Positions 1-7,471 of a stretch of DNA of 64,000 nt are shown in pieces. Position numbers and translations under genes: made by a program. The DNA lies in assembly GCA_947497085.1 (NCBI GenBank), contig CANMFE010000001.1, positions 372,001 through 436,000 on the forward strand, read 5' to 3'. Each line of letters starts with the position of its first letter. The stretch's first letter is position 1. Under the pieces are notes generated by a model. The model had not been told where the DNA came from and searched no databases. It saw nothing but the letters and a program-made list of their open reading frames with translations. Source of the stretch: an uncultured Sphingomonadaceae bacterium. GTDB lineage: Bacteria > Pseudomonadota > Alphaproteobacteria > Sphingomonadales > Sphingomonadaceae.

Positions 1-443
1 GATATGATGTGACACCCTTTGCCCTCTCCCGCCTGCTTTGCCTGTTGCCCGAGGATGCACGGCTCGCCGACAAAGTTGCATCCAGGCTGCGCTTTTCCAA
101 CAAGATGCGCAAGCAAATCAAAGCTTTGCTATCACGCCATGACGTCACCCGTGCAAATGCACGCGCGCTGGCTTACCGCTTTGGTGAAGAAATTGCGGTA
201 CAGAAGCTGCTGCTATTTGCCGGTGATAGCGAAGCTGGACCTGCGCTTGACATGCTTGCAGATTGGGAAAGGCCCGAATTTTGTATCAGCGGCAGGCATA
301 TTATTGCCGCTGGCGTCCCTGCTGGCCCCGAAGTTTCATCCGCCCTTCAGGAAATTGAGGAACAATGGATTGCGGAAGGCTTTCCGTCCGGCGCGCGTCA
401 GACAGAAATCTGCAATAAGATTAGCCAGTCTTATATGACCTGA
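1..443 (+). CDS. cca: CCA tRNA nucleotidyltransferase, C-terminal part (5' truncated by window edge)
   Basis: The reading frame is open from the left edge, so this is the last ~147 residues of a longer protein. The C-terminus reads as the tail of the alphaproteobacterial CCA-adding enzyme / poly(A) polymerase head-domain family: a helical RNA-binding region followed by a W-x-x-P-E-F-C-I-S-G-R-x-I block and a final E-E-x-W-x-x-x-x-F-P segment, which is the conserved ending in this family. The enzyme adds or repairs the 3' CCA of tRNAs. The catalytic nucleotidyltransferase domain lies outside the window and cannot be checked. The stop overlaps the convergent EAL gene by 13 bases. Identification is from the tail only. 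Confidence 0.8.
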   Translation, partial: YDVTPFALSRLLCLLPEDARLADKVASRLRFSNKMRKQIKALLSRHDVTRANARALAYRFGEEIAVQKLLLFAGDSEAGPALDMLADWERPEFCISGRHIIAAGVPAGPEVSSALQEIEEQWIAEGFPSGARQTEICNKISQSYMT

Positions 444-2191
444 GCCTGCTGCACATTTTCCTGGTAAAAAGCATAGGCCTTTTTGGCCGAAAGCGGGCGG
501 GCGTAGTAAAAACCCTGTCCATGCGAACAACCCAATGCGGCCAGTGTGTGCGACAGTTCAAACGTCTCAATACCTTCAGCCGTGGTCTGCATGCCAAGTG
601 CATCTGCAAGTGACAGCACCGCACGTACAATCGAAACCTTGTCTTTATCCTCAAGCATTTGCGTCACAAAGCTTCGGTCAATTTTGAGTATATCGATCGG
701 CAGTTGCTGCAGATAGGCAAGGTTTGAATAGCCTGTGCCAAAATCATCCATGGCGAGACATGTATCAAGACCTTTTAATGCATCCATGACGCGCGCCGCA
801 CGGTCAGGATCGCTCAAAATGACACTTTCGGTCAGCTCCAGAGTCAGCCTGTCACCGTCCAGTTTTTCCTGCCGCATGACTTCTTCGACAACCGAGGCCA
901 CATTATCGCGGGCAAATTGCACAGCTGACAGGTTTACATTGACTTTTACGGGCAACTTGCCGCCATTTTCCCTGTCCCACCCGGCAAGCGTGGCCGCTGA
1001 TTTTTCAAGCGCCCAACGCCCCAGCGGCACGATCAGACCGCATTCTTCCGCCACGGGAATGAAATCTACCGGCGATACATTGCCGCGATCAGCATCGTGC
1101 CAGCGCGCCAGAGCTTCAAAACCGGTAATCGTGCCTGATGCCAGATCGATAAGCGGCTGAAACTCCAGATGCAGTGAGTCCCTCTCAATCGCCTTGCGCA
1201 GATCGGTTTCAATCGAAAAGCGCCGCCGCGCCTGACGCAGGACTTCCGGTGCATACAGGCTGGGCTTGTCGCTGGTCTTGGCGCGTTTCAGCGCAATCTG
1301 GGCATAGCGGATGATATCCGCCGGATCGCCATCCGCCATGGTGCCGACAGCGATGCCGATGGCGGCATCCACCTGGATTTCCATTTCTGATAATCTGTAC
1401 GGATCAGCAAAGGCAGCCTCTACCCTGGCCACGAGATGCGCATAGCTCGTTTCATCATGGCCAAGTTCGACAAATATGCCAAATTCATTCCCGCCCAGCC
1501 TGGCCAGCAGGTCATGTTTGCGGATGGCACCGCGTAAACGGCTCGCTACACTGATAATCAACTCATCACCGACAATTGAGCCAGCACATTCATTGACGCG
1601 GCTGAAACGTGACAAATCAACAGACAGCACGGCAAATTTGGGGCTTTGCTCAAATTCGGCAAGATTGACGATCCGTTCTTCAATATAGGATTCAACCTGT
1701 TCCTCAAAACCCGTGCGGTTGGCAAGGCCAGTCAGGCTGTCACTCATCATTTCGCGGCGGAGGTTCAGCTGGTTTTCGGCTTCTGCGGTCCTGTCCACGA
1801 AGGACATCAGGAAATGGGGGTGTTCTTTCTGGCCCGCCGGATGCCTTGCAACCGTTATGTCAATTGTGCGGCGGGAAATTGTGTTGGGCGATTGCCACTT
1901 GAACAATCTGACATCGCCTTCATTCTCTATCACCGACTGCATGAAAGATGCGAGTTCAAGATCATAGGGGGCGTTACCGCGATTTTCGTCAAGGCCAAGC
2001 TGCCGGAAAAGACTGTTGTGCGCGACCATCTTCGCATCACCATCGGCATAGGCAAAAATTGCCGCGGCCACAGGAATTGTATCCAGCCAGTTCGAAACGG
2101 CAACAGGTTGCCCCTGGTCAAGAGTGACGCGCCTACTCTCGGCGCGTTTTGAATGCATAATATCAGTCAGCTTGGCATGGTGTGTCATCAT
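431..2191 (-). CDS. PAS-like/degenerate GGDEF/EAL protein, probable c-di-GMP phosphodiesterase
   Basis: A 586-residue cytoplasmic protein with no clear membrane segment. Residues ~35-135 look like a PAS-type sensor, ~150-310 form a GGDEF domain and ~325-575 an EAL domain. The GGDEF signature is changed to GGNEF (residues 233-237), losing the metal-binding acidic residue, so cyclase activity is doubtful. The EAL side keeps the expected residues: E-A-L at ~359-361, the N in VNVNLSA, ELTES, DDFGTG, the K in LKIDRSFV and AEGIET. The inference is that it degrades cyclic di-GMP, with the GGDEF domain as a possible GTP sensor. It is a single gene; its 3' end overlaps the cca gene convergently. Confidence 0.85.
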   Translation of the reverse strand: MMTHHAKLTDIMHSKRAESRRVTLDQGQPVAVSNWLDTIPVAAAIFAYADGDAKMVAHNSLFRQLGLDENRGNAPYDLELASFMQSVIENEGDVRLFKWQSPNTISRRTIDITVARHPAGQKEHPHFLMSFVDRTAEAENQLNLRREMMSDSLTGLANRTGFEEQVESYIEERIVNLAEFEQSPKFAVLSVDLSRFSRVNECAGSIVGDELIISVASRLRGAIRKHDLLARLGGNEFGIFVELGHDETSYAHLVARVEAAFADPYRLSEMEIQVDAAIGIAVGTMADGDPADIIRYAQIALKRAKTSDKPSLYAPEVLRQARRRFSIETDLRKAIERDSLHLEFQPLIDLASGTITGFEALARWHDADRGNVSPVDFIPVAEECGLIVPLGRWALEKSAATLAGWDRENGGKLPVKVNVNLSAVQFARDNVASVVEEVMRQEKLDGDRLTLELTESVILSDPDRAARVMDALKGLDTCLAMDDFGTGYSNLAYLQQLPIDILKIDRSFVTQMLEDKDKVSIVRAVLSLADALGMQTTAEGIETFELSHTLAALGCSHGQGFYYARPLSAKKAYAFYQENVQQAQVI

Positions 2192-2263
2192 GACCAGACA
2201 TAACTGTAATGCGTAAACGAATTGCTAAGTTTCGCCGCAACTAATTCAAGTTTATTTTTCTTT

Positions 2264-4585
2264 TTATAAGAAACGGTTATTGCGCGGAAAACCGGTAGGT
2301 GGCATCCGCCCGGCGGCGCCGCGTGCCACCCGCCATAGCGCCATGTCCTTTTCCGTCCGTGTACGCCCGGTGTCGCCGCCCATAGCCCAGCTCAGGCCTT
2401 CTTCCATATTGAACGTCACAGCGTCGGACAGACCACCATCGCGGTAGCGCTGCAACTGCACTCCCTGCCCTTTGGCAAGGCTGGGCAGTTCGGTGATAGG
2501 GAAAACCACCAGCTTGCGGTTTTCACCAATAACAGCAACATGATCCGCATCTTCAGCAATTGAACGCACGACAGAAAGCCGCGTTTTCGGCTTCAAGTTC
2601 ACGACCTGCCGCCCCTTGCGTGTTTCGGCGATCACATCACTCATGGCGGCCTGGAATCCGCGTCCATTGCTGGCGACAAGCAATATGCGCCCCTTTTCAT
2701 CATAAGGAAGCAGGCCTACAATCTGCGTTTCATTGTCAAGATCGACCATCGAACGCACCGGTTCGCCAAATCCGCGTGCACCCGGCAATTTATCGGCTCC
2801 GAGCGTATAGAAACGGCCATTGTCACAGGCAAAAACCAGTTTGTCCGTAGTCTGTGCATGAAAGGCATATTCCGGACCATCGCCTTCCTTGAACTTGGAC
2901 AGATCAGGCTTGGACAAATCAACATGCCCTTTCATCGCCTTGATCCAGCCGCGCTGTGACATGATGACAGTCACAGGCTCTTTCTCAATCATGGCTTCCA
3001 ATGGAATGTCGCGCGCCGGACCCTGTTCGCTATGCGTGGTGCGGCGCCGACCAATATCGGTATCCTGACCATATTCCTTGAGAAGCGCGCGCAGGTCCTT
3101 TTTCAACCGTGTCCTTTGCCGTGCCGGACTGTCGAGCAGCTTGACCAGGTCATCTCTTTCCTCAAGCAGCTTATCACGCTCGGTGCGCAGTTCCATTTCT
3201 TCAAGCTTGCGCAGCGACCTTAGCCGCATGTTGAGAATGGCCTCTGCCTGCCGGTCAGTAAGCTTGAATTCCTCCATCATTATCGGTTTGGGATGATCTT
3301 GCGTACGGATAATCTCGATCACACGATCAAGATTGAGGAACGCGATAATATAACCTTCAAGCAGCTCCAGCCGCGCATCAATCTTGTCCAGTCGGTGCTG
3401 CGAACGGCGCACGAGCACCTGTATCTGATGGCGTATCCAGCTGGTGAGCAGCGGCTTTAGCCCCATCACACTGGGCGTGTTGGTTTCATCAAGAACGTTG
3501 AGGTTGAGCGAGAACCGGTTTTCAAGGTCGGTCATGCGGAACAGGCTGTCCTTGAGCACATCCATGTCAACATTGCGGTTCTTGGGTTCAAGCACGATAC
3601 GTATCTGGTCATCAGATTCGTCCCGCACATCAGCCAAAATCGGCAATTTCTTGTCGCCGATCAGGTTCGCAATCTGTTCGATCAGCTTGGATTTCTGGAC
3701 TTGATAGGGAATTTCCGAAATGACCAGCTGCCACTGGCCATTGCCCAGTTTTTCAATGCCATCATCATCCAGCCATTCGCCGGTTTTTTCATCGCGCCCG
3801 GTCGAATAGCGCGCCCGTACACGAAACGCACCGCGCCCTGTTTCATAGGCTTCAGATATCGAATCCATGCTGTCGACCAGCAGGCCGCCCGTGGCAAAGT
3901 CCGGTCCATGAAACACTTCCATCAACTGCGCATGCTCAGCCTTGGGCTGGTCTATCAGCAGCAATGCCGCTTCAATCACTTCGGCGGCATTATGCGAGGG
4001 GATACTGGTCGCCATGCCCACGGCGATACCGCTTGCGCCATTGGCAAGCAGGTTCGGAAACAGCCCCGGCATAATGACCGGTTCTTCATCTTCGCCATTA
4101 TAGGTTGGACGAAAGTCGGTGGCATTCTGGTCCAGCCCATGCATCAGCTCAATTGCTGTCTTGGTCAGCCGGGCCTCGGTGTAACGATAGGCTGCCGCAT
4201 TATCGCCATCAATATTGCCGAAATTTCCCTGCCCATCGACCAGCGGATAGCGCAGCGCAAATGTCTGCGCGAGGCGCACCATGGCATCATAGACCGACTG
4301 ATCGCCATGCGGGTGATATTTACCGATAACATCACCGACCACGCGCGCGCATTTTTTATAACCGCTACTGGGGTCCAGTTTCAGCTGCCGCATTGCCCAG
4401 AGCAGGCGGCGGTGGACGGGTTTCAGGCCATCACGCAGATCAGGCAGCGAGCGCGCTGTAATAGTTGACATCGCATAGACCAGGTAACGTTCGGACAGTG
4501 CGCCATCGAACGGAGTGTTTACAATCTGGTCCAGTGGATCTTCAGGCATGTCACCGTCTATATCGGCATCAATTACATCACTCAT
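2264..4585 (-). CDS. parC: DNA topoisomerase IV subunit A
   Basis: A 773-residue type IIA topoisomerase A subunit that breaks and rejoins DNA to decatenate daughter chromosomes, working with ParE (not in this window). The N-terminal winged-helix breakage domain is clear: the LRDGLKPVHRR motif (~49-59), HPHGD (91-95) and the catalytic tyrosine in the AAYRYTEAR segment (Y135). Length and the C-terminal beta-pinwheel region with GRGFQAA-type and KLVVFPI-type repeats fit ParC rather than GyrA; I see no canonical GyrA box. In the quinolone-determining region, the position equivalent to E. coli ParC Ser80 is Gln96 and Glu84 is Asp100. It appears to be transcribed alone, with the YbaN-like gene 76 bases upstream on the same strand. 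Confidence 0.95.
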   Translation of the reverse strand: MSDVIDADIDGDMPEDPLDQIVNTPFDGALSERYLVYAMSTITARSLPDLRDGLKPVHRRLLWAMRQLKLDPSSGYKKCARVVGDVIGKYHPHGDQSVYDAMVRLAQTFALRYPLVDGQGNFGNIDGDNAAAYRYTEARLTKTAIELMHGLDQNATDFRPTYNGEDEEPVIMPGLFPNLLANGASGIAVGMATSIPSHNAAEVIEAALLLIDQPKAEHAQLMEVFHGPDFATGGLLVDSMDSISEAYETGRGAFRVRARYSTGRDEKTGEWLDDDGIEKLGNGQWQLVISEIPYQVQKSKLIEQIANLIGDKKLPILADVRDESDDQIRIVLEPKNRNVDMDVLKDSLFRMTDLENRFSLNLNVLDETNTPSVMGLKPLLTSWIRHQIQVLVRRSQHRLDKIDARLELLEGYIIAFLNLDRVIEIIRTQDHPKPIMMEEFKLTDRQAEAILNMRLRSLRKLEEMELRTERDKLLEERDDLVKLLDSPARQRTRLKKDLRALLKEYGQDTDIGRRRTTHSEQGPARDIPLEAMIEKEPVTVIMSQRGWIKAMKGHVDLSKPDLSKFKEGDGPEYAFHAQTTDKLVFACDNGRFYTLGADKLPGARGFGEPVRSMVDLDNETQIVGLLPYDEKGRILLVASNGRGFQAAMSDVIAETRKGRQVVNLKPKTRLSVVRSIAEDADHVAVIGENRKLVVFPITELPSLAKGQGVQLQRYRDGGLSDAVTFNMEEGLSWAMGGDTGRTRTEKDMALWRVARGAAGRMPPTGFPRNNRFL

Positions 4586-4661
4586 AGCGCTTCAGATAAC
4601 AGCGGTCCCGCCAAGATGCGAGTGGCCAAGCACAAAAACTCGGGGAAAAAATATGGGGCAT

Positions 4662-5015
4662 TCAGCTTTCCGGGCGTGTCCATATCCAGGCTCCGCAGAT
4701 GCAGGCAACCGCAAGCGGAATAAGGTATACGGGCCATGCCAGCATCCAGAAACCGATACCTATGCTGAAAAGGAACGCAATCATTGCGGCCCATTTGCCC
4801 CTGCGGCTAATCGCACCACGGTCGCGCCACTGTTTTACCGGCGAGCCAAAATGCGGATGATTCAATATCCACTGCTCAAGGCGGGCGCTGCTTTTGGCGA
4901 AGCAGAATGCGGCCAAAATCATGAACGGCACGGTTGGCAGCAGCGGCAAGGCAATGCCGATAATGCCCAGAGTGAGCGAGAGAAGACCCAGCAAAAGAAA
5001 AAAGGCGCGTGTCAT
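4662..5015 (-). CDS. DUF454 (YbaN-type) inner membrane protein
   Basis: A 117-residue membrane protein with the DUF454/YbaN pattern: an N-terminal hydrophobic hairpin (~4-40) containing LGIIGIALPLLPTVPF, a short polar loop with HPHFGSPVKQW, and a second pair of membrane helices (~73-112). The family occurs throughout proteobacteria and its molecular role is unknown. It sits upstream of parC in the same direction with a 76-base gap, which may allow co-transcription. No regulatory site was recognised upstream. Confidence 0.8.
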   Translation of the reverse strand: MTRAFFLLLGLLSLTLGIIGIALPLLPTVPFMILAAFCFAKSSARLEQWILNHPHFGSPVKQWRDRGAISRRGKWAAMIAFLFSIGIGFWMLAWPVYLIPLAVACICGAWIWTRPES

Positions 5016-5128
5016 AAGCGACAGCTAGCATGACACTGTCAAATCGCATAGAATCTTAAAAAGCAAAGAAAATAACAGCTTGCCACAATTATGATATGAT
5101 GTATCATGATTGTATGAGGAGAGTGGGC

Positions 5129-6064
5129 ATGCGCAAACTTATACTAGTTTCTGTGTTGCCAGTGGCCGTACTGGCGAGCTGCGCAGAGGAAAGTAATCAT
5201 TCGGTTACAGAATCCATAACAACCATGGATATTGCCGAAGAAGAACCTGCACCACCTCCGCCGAACCAGCCGGGCATTGTGGATGAGAGCAGTGCAAAAA
5301 GCGCAGTTCCGGGCCGCAATGAAATCAAGATCAGCCTGCCGCGGATCGCATATACTTATGAATATGGGTATCGGCTTGGCTCTGATGAAATTGGCGATGT
5401 GCAGAGCAAGCATGCTGATTTGTGTGAGAAAAAAGGCCCGCAGCTTTGCCGCATCATAAACATGACACAGAGCGGCGGTGAAGGCGATTACGGCACAGGC
5501 ATGCTGGAAATGCAGGTCGCAGCGGCGCAGGCGCGCAGTTTCGGCACGGAACTCAGCAAAATTGTGAGTGATGGCGGCGGCGACACCGTCAACAGCAATG
5601 TGACCGGAGAGGACCTGTCCAAGCAGATTGTCGATACCGAAGCGCGGCTGCGGGCACGCACATTGCTGCGCGACCGGCTGATGGAAGTCCTGCGCAGCCG
5701 CAAGGGCACAGTGGCTGAGCTTGTACAGGCCGAACGCGGCGTGGCGCAGGTGAATGAGGAAATCGATCAAGCCAGCAGCTGGCTGGCCGAAATGAAAGGC
5801 CGCGTGGCATTCAGCAAGGTCACGGTAAATTACATGACCGGCAGCCCGAGCGGCGGCGGGTTTATCGAACCGATACGTGACGGTTTTGGCAGTTTTGGCG
5901 CGATTTTAGGGGCTACAATCGGCGCGATGATAACATTTATTGCTTTCACCCTGCCCTGGCTATTGCTGATAGCGCTTGGCATATGGCTATGGCGGCGCTT
6001 TGGGCCAGCCTGGCCATTTCGTAAAAAGGATACCGAGCCTCCCGCCGACACCGACACTGATTAG
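5129..6064 (+). CDS. DUF4349 lipoprotein
   Basis: The start at 5129 is chosen because AGGAG lies about 8 bases upstream and it places a lipoprotein signal (MRKLILVSVLPVAVLASC) at the N-terminus; two upstream ATGs (5096, 5114) lack this fit. The 311-residue product has a proline-rich linker after the lipobox cysteine, then a DUF4349 region containing a coiled coil with the typical DTEARLRARTLLRDRL and LVQAERGVAQV stretches, and a single C-terminal membrane segment (~270-292) followed by a basic then acidic tail. The function of DUF4349 is not known. It is a stand-alone gene facing a SnoaL-like gene at its 3' end. Confidence 0.8.
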   Translation: MRKLILVSVLPVAVLASCAEESNHSVTESITTMDIAEEEPAPPPPNQPGIVDESSAKSAVPGRNEIKISLPRIAYTYEYGYRLGSDEIGDVQSKHADLCEKKGPQLCRIINMTQSGGEGDYGTGMLEMQVAAAQARSFGTELSKIVSDGGGDTVNSNVTGEDLSKQIVDTEARLRARTLLRDRLMEVLRSRKGTVAELVQAERGVAQVNEEIDQASSWLAEMKGRVAFSKVTVNYMTGSPSGGGFIEPIRDGFGSFGAILGATIGAMITFIAFTLPWLLLIALGIWLWRRFGPAWPFRKKDTEPPADTDTD

Positions 6065-6073
6065 GCTCAGTAT

Positions 6074-6514
6074 CTAGTCGAACCAGTGCGCGGGAATGGA
6101 AACGCCCTCCCGCTCATTGTCCCAGATTATGGACATAATCCACCAGCGCGCGCCATCGTTCCAGAGATGCAGCATGTTAATTCCGCGAAAAATTATGTCA
6201 CCGCTTTCGGGAGTTTCTCGCGCTTCATAGGCGGAAAAAACATGCGCAATCTGTCCAAATTTCTGTGTCTTGCGCGCGGTTTCAATCTCGTAAAAAGACC
6301 TGCCTGCCAACATCGGCTTTGTCGTCGTTATGAAGCCTTCAATATCAAAAGTATAAGCAATATGCCGTCCTCCCTCGACACGGGTGCGTGTGATGAGCGC
6401 ATCGTCATGATACAGCTCACGCTCACGCGCCCAGTCCTGCTCACCTGGTGGTCCGGAAATACATTCATATAGCGCGCGCATTATATCATCGATCTGGCTA
6501 TATGTGCTAGTCAT
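6074..6514 (-). CDS. SnoaL-like / NTF2-fold protein
   Basis: A 146-residue protein. The start at 6514 has an AAGGAGAAGAAC ribosome-binding sequence directly upstream. The order of secondary-structure cues is that of the SnoaL-like/DUF4440 NTF2 fold: an N-terminal helix with DIMRALYECIS, the short WARERELYHDDALITRT segment, then F-Y-E-I-E and a terminal W-W-I-M-S-I-I-W-D-N-E strand. Members of this fold include isomerases, hydrolases and simple binding proteins; nothing here fixes the substrate. It is convergent with the DUF4349 gene and divergent from purC. Confidence 0.7.
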   Translation of the reverse strand: MTSTYSQIDDIMRALYECISGPPGEQDWARERELYHDDALITRTRVEGGRHIAYTFDIEGFITTTKPMLAGRSFYEIETARKTQKFGQIAHVFSAYEARETPESGDIIFRGINMLHLWNDGARWWIMSIIWDNEREGVSIPAHWFD

Positions 6515-6649
6515 GTTCTTCTCCTTGCCCTGTGCAAATTGATGTCGCACAATATGCATAGTCTCAATTGCACCGCCAAAGCCATTGGATTATAGCATCA
6601 CTTCCTTCATCCACTCGGACGCCCGAGTCTCTATATTCAGGAAAAGCCC

Positions 6650-7432
6650 ATGTCCCGTCGTCGCCAGATTTATGAAGGCAAAGCCAAAATCCTTTATGAA
6701 GGCCCGGAACCCGGCACAATTATCCAGTATTTCAAGGATGATGCGACAGCTTTCAACGCACAAAAGCGTGGTACCATCAACGGTAAGGGCGTGATCAACA
6801 ACCGTATCAGTGAATATGTATTCACACAGCTTCAGCATATTGGCATTCCCACCCATTTCGTGCGCCGCCTCAACATGCGCGAACAATTGGTGCGGCAGGT
6901 GGAAATTGTCCCTGTCGAAGTGATCGTCCGTAATGTCGCCGCAGGCTCTATCTGCAAACGGCTTGGCCTCACAGAAGGTGACCCCCTGCCCCATACACTG
7001 ATCGAATATTGCTACAAGGATGATGATCTGGGCGATCCGCTTATCGCCGAAGAGCACATTGCCTGTTTCAATTGGGCGAGCGCCGATGAAATGCAGGACA
7101 TTTCCTCGATGGCGATCCGCATCAATGATTTCATGTGCGGTATGTTTGCCGCCATCGGCATCCGTCTGATTGATTTCAAACTGGAATTCGGGCGTTTGTT
7201 TGAAGGCGATTATTCGCGCATCATCCTGGCCGATGAAATCAGCCCCGATGGCTGCCGGTTATGGGACATGGAAAGCAATGAAAAACTCGACAAGGACCGT
7301 TTCCGCCGCGATCTTGGCGGTGAAGTTGAAGCGTATCAGGAAGTGGCACGCCGGCTGGGCCTCTTGCCGGAAGACAGCGCCGCAAATGAAGTGGTTGACC
7401 TGGACAGCCAGCGCAAAAAACGCGGCAAATAG
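6650..7432 (+). CDS. purC: Phosphoribosylaminoimidazole-succinocarboxamide synthase
   Basis: A 260-residue SAICAR synthetase that joins CAIR and aspartate in de novo purine synthesis using ATP. The N-terminus ([10 protein letters not shown]) is the family hallmark, followed by [14 protein letters not shown] (~26-39), the [10 protein letters not shown] segment (~88-97) and the [12 protein letters not shown] block (~198-209) that binds the substrates. Length matches the bacterial family. It lies 3.3 kb ahead of purS-purQ, separated by an M16 peptidase and a small gene, so co-transcription with them is unlikely. No purL is present in the window. Confidence 0.97.
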   Translation: MSRRRQIYEGKAKILYEGPEPGTIIQYFKDDATAFNAQKRGTINGKGVINNRISEYVFTQLQHIGIPTHFVRRLNMREQLVRQVEIVPVEVIVRNVAAGSICKRLGLTEGDPLPHTLIEYCYKDDDLGDPLIAEEHIACFNWASADEMQDISSMAIRINDFMCGMFAAIGIRLIDFKLEFGRLFEGDYSRIILADEISPDGCRLWDMESNEKLDKDRFRRDLGGEVEAYQEVARRLGLLPEDSAANEVVDLDSQRKKRGK

Positions 7433-7471
7433 CCCCTTGTAAAGCTACGCTTATATTGCTTCACTGGTGTC

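Noticed and set aside
3701..4468. A 255-codon open frame opposite parC
   Set aside because: It is antisense to the conserved breakage domain of ParC, with no family resemblance and no ribosome-binding site.
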